Shown one piece after another: positions 27,305 to 34,517 of a stretch of 38,039 nt of DNA. Source of the DNA: Armatimonadota bacterium (GTDB lineage: Bacteria > Armatimonadota > Fimbriimonadia > Fimbriimonadales > ATM1); the NCBI GenBank assembly GCA_021324165.1, contig JAJPJR010000066.1, forward strand, positions 1 to 38,039, written 5' to 3'. The translations under genes were made by a program, and so were the position numbers. Below the pieces are notes generated by a model. It searched no databases. It was given only the letters and a program-made list of their open reading frames with translations, and had not been told where the DNA came from. Positions within the stretch are counted from its first letter, which is position 1, and each line of letters opens with the position of its first letter.

Positions 27305-28813
27305 ATGTTCGGATGGTCTGCGCTTGTTGGAACTTTTGCGGGGCTCGCTGCGGTTGCGTTTCAGTTTACGCTGCACGAAGCTCGAGTCTTGCAGCTCGAT
27401 CTTCGTTCATGGTTCTCGGGAATGCCTTCTCTTGGTTTGATGATTCTGGTTGTGGGCGGCGGGGCGATGTCAGGATTCGCAGGATGGATGACCCGCAAAT
27501 ACTGCCCCAGCGCCGCAGGCAGCGGGATTCCCCATGTCAAGGCCGTGCTGCTGCACCTGCGGCATATGAATTGGAGGCGGATCATTCCGATCAAAGCGGT
27601 CGGCGGCCTCCTTGCGATTGGCGGCGGGATGAGTCTGGGACGTGAGGGACCCACGGTTCAGATGGGTGCGGCGGTTGGACAGGCAGTTACTGAACTTGCA
27701 AAACTCCCCAATTCCGCAAAACGGCAACTGCTGGCGGCCGGAGCCGGCGCAGGGCTGGCAGCGGCGTTCAATGCACCGTTGGCGGGCTTTGTTTTTGTTC
27801 TCGAAGAACTGCAGAGGGAACTTTCGGCGCTCACTTACGGGATGGCGCTGATTGCAGCAGTCGCCGCCGATGTGGTAACGCGGCTGCTGACAGGTCAATT
27901 TCCTTCGTTTCACGTCATCGGTTATCCAACTCCCAGTCTCCGGGCGCTGCCGATCTACGCCGCGCTCGGAGTCGCAACAGGGTTTGTGGCCGTCGCATTC
28001 AATTACTGCATATTCCATTCAGGCGATTGGATGAGGAAGTCTCGATTGCCGAGCTGGTTGATTCCAGTATTGGCGGGCTGCATCGCAGGGGCGGTGCTTT
28101 GGTTCCTTCCGGCAGCAGCCGGCGATGGGCACAACACTGCCGAAGGCATCATTCGCGGCGACTATCTGGGGATTAAATTCCTGTTGGTCGTGCTTCTGGT
28201 GAAGTTCGTTTTGACCACGTTGAGTTACGGGGCAGCCGTGCCGGGCGGCATTTTCGCGCCGATGTTGGTGCTAGGTGCGGTCATCGGTTTGCTCATCGGA
28301 CGGCTTGGAGGTTTTGTCATACCTGAAGCAGCTGCAACGCCTGCGGCATTCGCAGTGGTTGGGATGGCTGCTTTTTTCACCGCCTCGGTTCGCGCACCGC
28401 TTACGGGAATCGTGCTGATCGTCGAAATGACGCACAACTACGATCAACTATTGGCGCTTCTGGTCGCGTGTTTGGCCGCTTATCTTATCGCCGAAGGCAG
28501 AAGCAAACCGATCTACGAAGCCCTGCTGGAAAAAGACCTGCACCAAACGGGCGACGTTGGAAGGCCGCATCTCTCAGAGCCTGTGTTGCACGATTTCGTC
28601 GTTGAAACGGGCTCGCGAATGGACGGCAAAATGATCAAAGATCTTCAACTGCCCGATGGATGTTTGATCGTCAGCATCAAACGGTCGGGCAATGAGTTCA
28701 TTCCAACGGGCAAGTCGAAACTCGTGGCGGGCGATGAGATTATGGTTATCACGACGGGCCCGGCAGCTAAACTTCTTTCGGAAGTTCAGTCTGCAACGCG
28801 TTCTCGTCATTAG
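27305..28813 (+). CDS. CLC-family chloride/proton antiporter with C-terminal RCK_C domain
   Basis: 502 residues from the first ATG. Selectivity-filter motifs GSGIPHVKA, GREGPTVQMGAA (gating Glu) and GAAVPGGIFAPMLVLG are intact. VLEELQRE carries the internal proton-path glutamate pair seen in antiporters, so H+/Cl- exchange is likelier than a passive channel. The last 80 residues or so (LHDFVVETGSRMDGKMIKDL...GDEIMVITTG) form a TrkA-C/RCK_C-type regulatory domain instead of CBS domains. The frame is open and coding-like upstream to 27176 (basic NWLARRRRAM just before helix 1), but no ATG, GTG, TTG or CTG occurs there; an ATC at 27185 follows a TAAAAT box by six bases. The true start may therefore be upstream. 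Confidence 0.9.
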   Translation: MFGWSALVGTFAGLAAVAFQFTLHEARVLQLDLRSWFSGMPSLGLMILVVGGGAMSGFAGWMTRKYCPSAAGSGIPHVKAVLLHLRHMNWRRIIPIKAVGGLLAIGGGMSLGREGPTVQMGAAVGQAVTELAKLPNSAKRQLLAAGAGAGLAAAFNAPLAGFVFVLEELQRELSALTYGMALIAAVAADVVTRLLTGQFPSFHVIGYPTPSLRALPIYAALGVATGFVAVAFNYCIFHSGDWMRKSRLPSWLIPVLAGCIAGAVLWFLPAAAGDGHNTAEGIIRGDYLGIKFLLVVLLVKFVLTTLSYGAAVPGGIFAPMLVLGAVIGLLIGRLGGFVIPEAAATPAAFAVVGMAAFFTASVRAPLTGIVLIVEMTHNYDQLLALLVACLAAYLIAEGRSKPIYEALLEKDLHQTGDVGRPHLSEPVLHDFVVETGSRMDGKMIKDLQLPDGCLIVSIKRSGNEFIPTGKSKLVAGDEIMVITTGPAAKLLSEVQSATRSRH

Positions 28814-28838
28814 GCGGAACTTTTCTGATGCGTTGCGC

Positions 28839-30101
28839 CTAACTCGCCTGCCGCTCTTCGCCCTGCACGAGCACCGGCGCCCGATGCGCCGAAATCACAT
28901 CCGAAGGGATCACCACGCGCTCGATGTCGTGCCTGCTCGGAACTTCGAACATCACATCCATCATGATGTCTTCGACGATCGCGCGCAAAGCGCGCGCACC
29001 GGTGCCGCGCTTCAACGCTTCGCGTGCGATTTCCACCAGCGATCCCTCTTCGAAATCCAGCTCCACTCCATCCATCGCGAAAAGTTTCTGGAACTGCTTG
29101 ACGAGCGAGTTTCGCGGAGTGGTGAGAATTTCGACGAGCGCTTTTTCATCCAGCGCATCGAGGGTCGCTACCACAGGAAGTCTGCCGATGAATTCAGGAA
29201 TCAAACCGAACTTCAACAGATCTTCCGGGAGCACCGATTTCAGCACATCTTTCGAACGATCTTTTTTGGATTGAGGGTTGGCGCGGAAGCCCATCACGGT
29301 ATCCTGCTGCCGCCGCAAAATCATCTGATCCAACCCTTCGAACGCCCCGCCGCAAATGAACAAAATGTTGCGCGTATCCAGCTGAATGTAATCCTGATGC
29401 GGATGCTTGCGGCCCCCGCCCGGTGGAACGTTTGCGATCGTTCCTTCCAAAATCTTGAGGAGCGCCTGTTGAACGCCTTCGCCGCTCACATCGCGCGTGA
29501 TCGAAGGGTTATCGCTTTTCCGGGCGATTTTGTCAATCTCGTCAACATAAATGATTCCGCGCTCGGCGGCCGATAGCGCGCTGCGCCCGTAATCACCGTT
29601 TTCGGCAGCCTGATATAGCCGAAGAAGAATATTCTCGACGTCTTCGCCCACATAACCCGCTTCGGTCAAACTGGTCGCATCCGCAATCGCAAAAGGCACA
29701 TTCAAAATCCGCGCTAACGTTTGCGCAAGAAGCGTTTTTCCCGACCCGGTCGGCCCGATCAACAAAATGTTCGACTTTTGCAAGTCAATCTCGTCGGCGC
29801 TCGAATCGGAACTGATCCGTTTGTAATGGTTGTAAACCGCAACGCTGAGCGCGCGTTTTGCCGCATCTTGGCCCACAACATACTGATCCAGATACCCTAC
29901 AATCTCTTTCGGCCTGGGCACTTGATTGCCGAACGGCTTTTCTACGCTTCGAGGCGCGGCCTCTTCGGGCGTGCCTCCGCGCAAAATCTCCATGCACAGT
30001 TCGATGCACTCTTGGCACACTCCGCCATGAAGGCCTACGATCAATCGTTTGACTTGGGCTTTCGGCTTGCCGCAAAGCGCGCATTTGTCGCGTTGTTCCA
30101 T
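28839..30101 (-). CDS. clpX: ClpX, ATP-dependent unfoldase of ClpXP
   Basis: A hexameric AAA+ unfoldase that feeds substrates to ClpP. 420 residues. N-terminal zinc-binding domain with CALCGKP and CQECIELC (two CxxC pairs); Walker [13 protein letters not shown]; Walker [12 protein letters not shown]; the ClpP-docking loop region is VMGFRANP, with Met in place of the usual Ile of IGF; sensor-2 [24 protein letters not shown] is a family block. It starts 18 bp after the clpP stop on the same strand and converges on the CLC gene. Confidence 0.97.
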   Translation of the reverse strand: MEQRDKCALCGKPKAQVKRLIVGLHGGVCQECIELCMEILRGGTPEEAAPRSVEKPFGNQVPRPKEIVGYLDQYVVGQDAAKRALSVAVYNHYKRISSDSSADEIDLQKSNILLIGPTGSGKTLLAQTLARILNVPFAIADATSLTEAGYVGEDVENILLRLYQAAENGDYGRSALSAAERGIIYVDEIDKIARKSDNPSITRDVSGEGVQQALLKILEGTIANVPPGGGRKHPHQDYIQLDTRNILFICGGAFEGLDQMILRRQQDTVMGFRANPQSKKDRSKDVLKSVLPEDLLKFGLIPEFIGRLPVVATLDALDEKALVEILTTPRNSLVKQFQKLFAMDGVELDFEEGSLVEIAREALKRGTGARALRAIVEDIMMDVMFEVPSRHDIERVVIPSDVISAHRAPVLVQGEERQAS

Positions 30102-30119
30102 AAGTTTGTCTCTTGAATT

Positions 30120-30710
30120 CTATTTCTTTCGGTCGCCCGCTTTCAACACAATGTCCACAAGCCCGTATTCTTTAGCCTCCTCGGCGCTCATGAAGTAATC
30201 CCGCTCACAATCTTGCGTTACTTTCTCTACAGGTTGTCCTGTGTGCCTTGCCAGGATTTCATTGAGAATCCTTTTATACCGAAGAATCTCTTCGGCTTGA
30301 ATCTGAATATCGGTGCCCGAGCCCTGGTAGCCGGCACTGAGTTGATGAATCATCACCCGCGCGTTTTCCAGGCAGTGCCGCTTGCCGTGAGCCCCAGCCG
30401 CCAGCAGCAAGGAGCCCATGCTGGCGCATTGGCCAAGACAGAACGTCGCCACATCGCACTTGACAAACTGCATCACGTCGTAGATCGCCAACCCTGCACT
30501 AACCACGCCACCCGGCGAGTGAATGTAAAACTCGATATCTTTATCAGGGTCTTCTTTCTCAAGATACAGCATCTGGGCAACGATCAGGTTGGCGTAATAG
30601 TCGTCCACAGGCGTGCCCAAAAAAACGATCCGATCTTTTAGGAGGCGGGAAAACAGATCGTATGATCGTTCGCCTCGCGCTGTCTGCTCGATGACCCACG
30701 GTATGCCCAT
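30120..30710 (-). CDS. clpP: ClpP, proteolytic subunit
   Basis: A serine protease forming a two-ring barrel with ClpX. 196 residues, beginning [18 protein letters not shown], where processing in other species exposes a similar mature N-terminus. The triad Ser97 (GQCASMGS), His122 (MIHQLS) and Asp171 (ERDYFMS) is at exactly the canonical spacing. [16 protein letters not shown] is the other signature. AGGAGG lies about 15 bases before the ATG, farther than usual, and no nearer start exists. Order tig-clpP-clpX is the widespread conserved cluster. Two direct repeats precede the gene. Confidence 0.97.
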   Translation of the reverse strand: MGIPWVIEQTARGERSYDLFSRLLKDRIVFLGTPVDDYYANLIVAQMLYLEKEDPDKDIEFYIHSPGGVVSAGLAIYDVMQFVKCDVATFCLGQCASMGSLLLAAGAHGKRHCLENARVMIHQLSAGYQGSGTDIQIQAEEILRYKRILNEILARHTGQPVEKVTQDCERDYFMSAEEAKEYGLVDIVLKAGDRKK

Positions 30711-30748
30711 AACTTCGATTTTGCCCTCCTGCGGCGACGTTACAATTA

Positions 30749-30774
30749 TCGGCTTAGACTGTGTCGGTTTAGAC
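30749..30774 (-). promoter_or_regulatory. Direct repeats upstream of clpP
   Basis: TCGGCTTAGAC (30749-30759) and TCGGTTTAGAC (30764-30774) are 10/11 identical and 15 bp apart centre to centre, overlapping a GATAAT box read on the minus strand (30750-30745). This could be an operator for a regulator binding tandem half-sites in the tig-clpP gap. Confidence 0.35.
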
Positions 30775-30785
30775 CGGATTTGGGC

Positions 30786-32087
30786 TCACGCAATCTCGGC
30801 CCGTTCGATCTTCGCCTTTTCAACCAAAAGATTCAAGACTTTTTTGCGAAGAGCCCTGAACTGAACCTCATCCAATCTGCGAGCCTTTCGGATCGCTTTC
30901 AGCGCGTCCTGCGCCGTCATGTTCATGTCCCGCGCCATGAGTTCCACTTCGGCGGTCATGTCGGCGGGTTCGATTTTCAGCCCGGCCTTTTGAAAAACCT
31001 CGGTGAGCAGAACGGCGCGCTTTACTTCGGCCTGGGCCTCATCTTTTACCCGCTCATACAACTGTTCTACGGTCATGTCGTTCGCCTGGGCCAACTCCTC
31101 GAGCGTGGCGCCTCGGCGCTCGGCGTCGTAAGCGATCTCCCGCATCCTTTGCTCGGCCACGTCTTCCCACATCGGATCGGGAACGCTCACCGTAGATTTT
31201 TCGAGCAATCCGGTTAATAGTTGTTCGTGGACGTAGTTTTCAACCATCCGAAACTTCGCCCGCTCAATTCCGGCCCGAATTCGGGACTTGAGGTCCTCAA
31301 CGCTCTCCGCCGAAAACTGCTGAGCGAACTCATCGGTAAGTTCAGGAAGTTCGGGAGCCGACAGGGATTTCAGCCTCACGATGCAAGACAACGTCTTCCC
31401 TGCCCAATCTTTCTCTTGAAACTGCTCGGGGAAGGTCAGATCAACGTGCTTGATGTCGTCGAGCCTGAGATCCTGCAGCGCCTGATCGAGCTGAGGAAAC
31501 GTGTTTCCCACCACGGTCATGAAGTTGCGGCCTTCGGGCTCTTGTCCGTCCGCGGCGATGTTCACCACCGCAAAGTCCCCATTTTGGGCCCCGCGGCCCT
31601 CGACCGACCGGCGCTTGGCCTTGCCGGCCTGCAGCTCCCGCACCTGCTCTTCGACCTCCTCGTCAGTGACGGTCACGTCAGGCCGCTTGGCGGTCAGGTT
31701 TTCAAACTCGCCAAGTTCGACCTTTGGGGGGAGGGGCACTTTGGCAACGTACTCACATTCCGGCGGGTCTTCTGAAAGTTTGGACACCTCGACCTTAGGC
31801 ATGGAGTGGGCCTCGATCCCCTTCAGTTTCAGCGCCTCTTTGTAAGAATCCGCAACCACGGCTTCCATCGCCATTTCGCCGACCACCTGCAGATTGGCGT
31901 ACTGCTTGACCATGGCGACCGGCGCCGAGCCCGGCCGAAACCCTGGAACTTTGATGCGCTTCGCCGCCTCGCGGTACGCCTTGGCGTAGCCCGCCTTCAC
32001 CTGCTCGGGCGTGCAGACGACCGACAGTTTCACGGTGCAGGGGTTCAACTCTTCAACGGAGACCTGCATTTCGGTGGTGGTGGACAT
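30786..32087 (-). CDS. tig: Trigger factor
   Basis: A ribosome-bound chaperone and peptidyl-prolyl isomerase that meets nascent chains at the exit tunnel. 433 residues from MSTTTEMQVSVEEL. The N-terminal domain carries the ribosome-docking signature VPGFRPGSAP near residue 47; the FKBP-type domain (about 165-245) includes NGDFAVVNIAADG; the remainder forms the C-terminal helical arms (LTDEFAQQF onward). Met7 (MQVSVEE) is an alternative start that matches many homologues. Neither has a Shine-Dalgarno. It is the first protein gene of the tig-clpP-clpX cluster and lies 203 bp downstream of tRNA-Gly. Confidence 0.95.
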   Translation of the reverse strand: MSTTTEMQVSVEELNPCTVKLSVVCTPEQVKAGYAKAYREAAKRIKVPGFRPGSAPVAMVKQYANLQVVGEMAMEAVVADSYKEALKLKGIEAHSMPKVEVSKLSEDPPECEYVAKVPLPPKVELGEFENLTAKRPDVTVTDEEVEEQVRELQAGKAKRRSVEGRGAQNGDFAVVNIAADGQEPEGRNFMTVVGNTFPQLDQALQDLRLDDIKHVDLTFPEQFQEKDWAGKTLSCIVRLKSLSAPELPELTDEFAQQFSAESVEDLKSRIRAGIERAKFRMVENYVHEQLLTGLLEKSTVSVPDPMWEDVAEQRMREIAYDAERRGATLEELAQANDMTVEQLYERVKDEAQAEVKRAVLLTEVFQKAGLKIEPADMTAEVELMARDMNMTAQDALKAIRKARRLDEVQFRALRKKVLNLLVEKAKIERAEIA

Positions 32088-32263
32088 AAGCGGATAGAGA
32101 CGAAAAGGATACCTTCCGAAGGCCCAGCCGCCTGCTCGTTGAATCACCAGAAGCCGATATGAAAGAGGGTGAAGAGCCGTTCGATCAAGCCGCTGGTGTT
32201 GTTGATATCGGTGCTTTTGGCCGTTTTTTCGGCGGCGAGGCGGAACGAAGTTGCGGGTGAAGG

Positions 32264-32283
32264 CTGGGGGCCTTCCGGCCCCC
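32264..32283 (-). other. Strong hairpin after tRNA-Gly
   Basis: TGGGGGCC (32264-32271) pairs perfectly with GGCCCCCA (32276-32283) around TTCC, seven bases downstream of tRNA-Gly on the minus strand. No T run follows, so it may attenuate transcription or mark processing between the tRNA and tig rather than terminate fully. Confidence 0.5.
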
Positions 32284-32290
32284 ACAAACC

Positions 32291-32365
32291 TGGAGCGGGA
32301 AACGAGATTCGAACTCGCGACCCTCTCGTTGGCAACGAGATGCTCTACCACTGAGCTATTCCCGC
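32291..32365 (-). tRNA. tRNA-Gly (anticodon GCC), CCA encoded
   Basis: On the minus strand: GCGGGAATAGCTCAG, D loop AGTGGTA, anticodon loop TTGCCAA (GCC, Gly), T loop TTCGAAT, acceptor partner TTCCCGC with discriminator T and encoded CCA. All four stems pair. It heads the tig-clpP-clpX region. Confidence 0.97.
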
Positions 32366-32376
32366 GAAGGGTGTTT

Positions 32377-32406
32377 ATTATAGGTCTCTTGTGCCGATTG
32401 TTTCAA
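32377..32406 (-). promoter_or_regulatory. Promoter of tRNA-Gly
   Basis: On the minus strand TTGAAA (32406-32401), an 18-base spacer and TATAAT (32382-32377); transcription would start within about ten bases of the tRNA. The most complete sigma-70-type promoter in the window. Confidence 0.8.
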
Positions 32407-32728
32407 GCACCCGTTCTGCCGGCCGACCCTCAGTGGGGTTCGTGAGTGGCTTTGGCATGAGTCAGCGTCTTCACTTCGCACTCAATGCAGGGGCAAGGAT
32501 GGATTGTTTAACCCCACGCTGGTTCTGAAAACAAGGGGAAGGATGGGTTCTATTCATCCACGCTTCACTTATCCACGCTTCCTTCTGAAAACAGGGGGAA
32601 GGGTGGGTTCTATTTATCCACACTTCATTTATCCACGCTGGCCCTTGGAATCAGGGGGAAGGATGGATTGTTTGACCCACGCTGCCCCCTGGAATCAGGG
32701 GGAAGGATGGATTGTTTGACCCACGCTG

Positions 32729-32849
32729 CCCCCTGGCATCAGGGGGAAGCCCCGTGAGCGAAGCGAACGGTGAAGGGGGTGTGCATAAACTTCTTACCCC
32801 CTTCCGGCGCTTCGCGCCACCTTCCCCCTAAATGCAGGGGGAAGGGTGG
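32729..32849. repeat. 121-bp palindromic element, copy 1
   Basis: Three base differences from copy 2 over 121 bp. The core 32741-32829 (89 bp) is bounded by inverted AGGGGGAAG and CTTCCCCCT. Inside, GAAGGGGGT (32772-32780) pairs with ACCCCCTTC (32796-32804), and GGCGC-TTC-GCGCC (32806-32818) forms a further hairpin, so the element is one large imperfect palindrome. Confidence 0.9.
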
Positions 32850-32929
32850 GCTCTAATTATCCACGCTTCATTTATCCATGCTGCCCGCTGGCATCAGGCG
32901 GAAGCGTAATCTGTTTCACCCCCGCGCTT

Positions 32930-33050
32930 CCCCCTGGCACCAGGGGGAAGCCCCGTGAGCGAAGCGAACGGTGAAGGGGGTGTGCATAAACTCCTAACCC
33001 CCTTCCGGCGCTTCGCGCCACCTTCCCCCTAAATGCAGGGGGAAGGGTGG
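32930..33050. repeat. 121-bp palindromic element, copy 2
   Basis: Same orientation as copy 1, start-to-start distance 201 bp. The core is 32942-33030. The differences lie in the first loop (GCAT to GCAC) and the central loop (TTCTTA to TCCTAA), leaving all stems intact. Confidence 0.9.
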
Positions 33051-33148
33051 AAATCTCTAAAGCCGCCGCGACAAACCCCCATCCGGCGCTCCGCGCAAGT
33101 CAGGACACGCGCCGGAATCAAGATGCAATAGATTCGTTCAGCGCAAGG

Positions 33149-33787
33149 CTATGTGTGCGTGCGTTCCCATTCGTCTATGTATTCAAGGGTTTTTTCTTCA
33201 AATCCCAAAAACATAAACAACGCACCTTTGCCATTCTTCTGACGCTCGCTTTCTTCGTGCACATATTTGCGCGCCTCTTCCACATACCCGCCATGACAAA
33301 TCGCAAGCGCGTGCGACACGGGGTCATAAATGAACGGAACCGGATTGTAATGCGTCAGAGCATGCTCGGCAAAAAGCTTGGGATCTGCCTGCATCTTTTC
33401 CAGCCAAGGAACCGCGTATTCAAAGTACATCGCAAGAATTTCATCAACCGATCTTGGGATTTCCAGAAAGTCTTCGATCGTCCACTGAACCAGGTCGTGC
33501 CGATCGCGAAAGTAACACACACCTAAACATGTTGTCCCCTGCTGGCATCGTTTGTATTTTTCGCCGCGGATGTTCGCTGTCGCAACCTCGATCGCTTTCA
33601 CATGTAAAAATCCGATCGGAAAAGCGACGACTCTTAAGTAAACGGAGTTGCTTAGGGAGATGCCGATGCAATCGCCGTTCTCCAACACCCTGACGAATAG
33701 ACCTCCGCTATTCTTGAAACCCAGGGGCTTGAGCTGCGACGCCATCTCAAGTTCAAGCGCTCTATCAAGTTCTTGACCTCTTCCCAT
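33149..33787 (-). CDS. DUF4304-like protein, candidate orphan immunity protein
   Basis: 212 residues. The opening (LDRALELEMASQLKPLGFKNSGGLFVRVLENG) has the pattern of DUF4304-type proteins: a helix, LKPLGFKK, then strands; WTIEDFLEIPRSVDEILAMYF and a C-terminal helical part (VEEARKYVHEES) follow. Such proteins often sit beside polymorphic toxins and act as immunity proteins. It has no signal peptide, lies 106 bp downstream of the candidate immunity gene on the same strand, and uses a more AT-rich codon mix than the core genes. The family call is by eye and the role is inferred from context. Confidence 0.6.
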   Translation of the reverse strand: MGRGQELDRALELEMASQLKPLGFKNSGGLFVRVLENGDCIGISLSNSVYLRVVAFPIGFLHVKAIEVATANIRGEKYKRCQQGTTCLGVCYFRDRHDLVQWTIEDFLEIPRSVDEILAMYFEYAVPWLEKMQADPKLFAEHALTHYNPVPFIYDPVSHALAICHGGYVEEARKYVHEESERQKNGKGALFMFLGFEEKTLEYIDEWERTHT

Positions 33788-33893
33788 GCCCTATCCTAAA
33801 ATTGCCTCCCACCTTCGTTGCCCTTCTACCCATCTGTCTTGAAGTTTAACTTATTTCTTCTAACACTGTGCCACGTTGATTTGCCTCAATCCC

Positions 33894-34517
33894 CTATCGC
33901 GGGTTTATGTCGGAACGAAGCAAGCCAAGGGTTTCGAGTCGTACCTTTGCTTCGTTGTGAACGTTCTTGCTAAGCAGAAACGGATCCATACCACTTGTTA
34001 GGTACTGACGAACGGTCGGATACGGTTCAATGCCAACCAGCCTCGCGATGGTATCGAACCGGACGGCCGCTTCATTTGCCATGAGTATCTCGGGGAATGT
34101 TTTGGTATCAAAGTCCGACTCTGCTACTTCGCGAAATGTATCGGAGACAACATTATGGAAGTAAAGTTCTGGGCGCCCGGTGTCGAAATCTATCTTGGCG
34201 ATTAGACAATCAGGCAGCGCAAGCGCCTCAGGTATTGTGATTTGGGTTTGGAGGTTCCAGTTGCCGGATTTGAGTATCGGGCGATGGATTCCTCCAAGGA
34301 ATAAGAGTTCTGCCGCCAGGCAGCCGTTTACGAGATCTGAATTCTTCGGCATTTCGTTGAAGGTACCGATGAATGGAACATTGTCATCGAGAACAGCAAA
34401 TACGATTGCCAACACACTCTTCTCTGGTAGTGCGGTGAATTCATAAACATTACCTTCAACGACGGGCAAGCCTGTTACTCCATTTTTCCGCGGGCTATTG
34501 CTCGAATGACATTCCAT
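33894..34517 (-). CDS. Candidate immunity protein for the RHS toxin
   Basis: 207 residues, predicted cytoplasmic. The start is fixed by GGAGGTAA, three bases before the ATG, and lies inside the toxin gene, so the two overlap by 43 bp in different frames. This is the tight coupling expected of a toxin and its immunity protein. The N-terminal part (PVVEGNVYEFTALPEKSVLAIV, then VPFIGTFNEMP) resembles Imm26-type proteins that begin with a G-D/N-V-(Y/F) strand. The C-terminal part (VRFDTIARLVGIEP) is helical. I do not recognise a precise family; the role rests on position and overlap. Confidence 0.7.
   Translation of the reverse strand: MECHSSNSPRKNGVTGLPVVEGNVYEFTALPEKSVLAIVFAVLDDNVPFIGTFNEMPKNSDLVNGCLAAELLFLGGIHRPILKSGNWNLQTQITIPEALALPDCLIAKIDFDTGRPELYFHNVVSDTFREVAESDFDTKTFPEILMANEAAVRFDTIARLVGIEPYPTVRQYLTSGMDPFLLSKNVHNEAKVRLETLGLLRSDINPR

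Larger units (their letters stand above)
32484..33050. repeat. Intergenic array of palindromic repeats
   Basis: A 570-bp noncoding block built from variants of an AGGGGGAAGG(A/G)TGG motif. It contains two imperfect 60-bp units (32541-32600, 32601-32660), two identical 44-bp units (32647-32690, 32691-32734), and two copies of a 121-bp element (listed separately). Many junctions form CCCCCTGG/CAGGGGG hairpins. A degenerate remnant (CCATCCGGCGCTCCGCGC) continues to about 33100. Spacers are not unique, so it is not a CRISPR. It separates the housekeeping tRNA-Gly/tig cluster from the RHS locus. The remaining bases from 32407 to 32483 and 33101 to 33148 show nothing. Confidence 0.9.

Noticed and set aside
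28692-29576. Long plus-strand ORF (294 codons) opposite clpX
   Set aside because: Antisense shadow with biased composition; clpX occupies the minus strand with all motifs intact.
32169-32354. A 61-codon plus-strand ORF with a signal-peptide-like start (MKSRSIKPLVLLISVLLAVF)
   Set aside because: Its second half (NEIRTRDPLVGNEMLYH) is the translation of the antisense of tRNA-Gly, a well-known annotation artefact, and it has no supporting ribosome site.
32504-32719. A 71-codon plus-strand ORF with repeated GGRMGS-like peptides
   Set aside because: It is only the palindromic repeat array read in one frame; the 44-bp unit is not a multiple of three, so the repeats do not keep frame.
32484-33050. 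Possible CRISPR or integron attC array
   Set aside because: Repeats are of unequal length, spacers are themselves repeated, and no cas gene or integrase is present.
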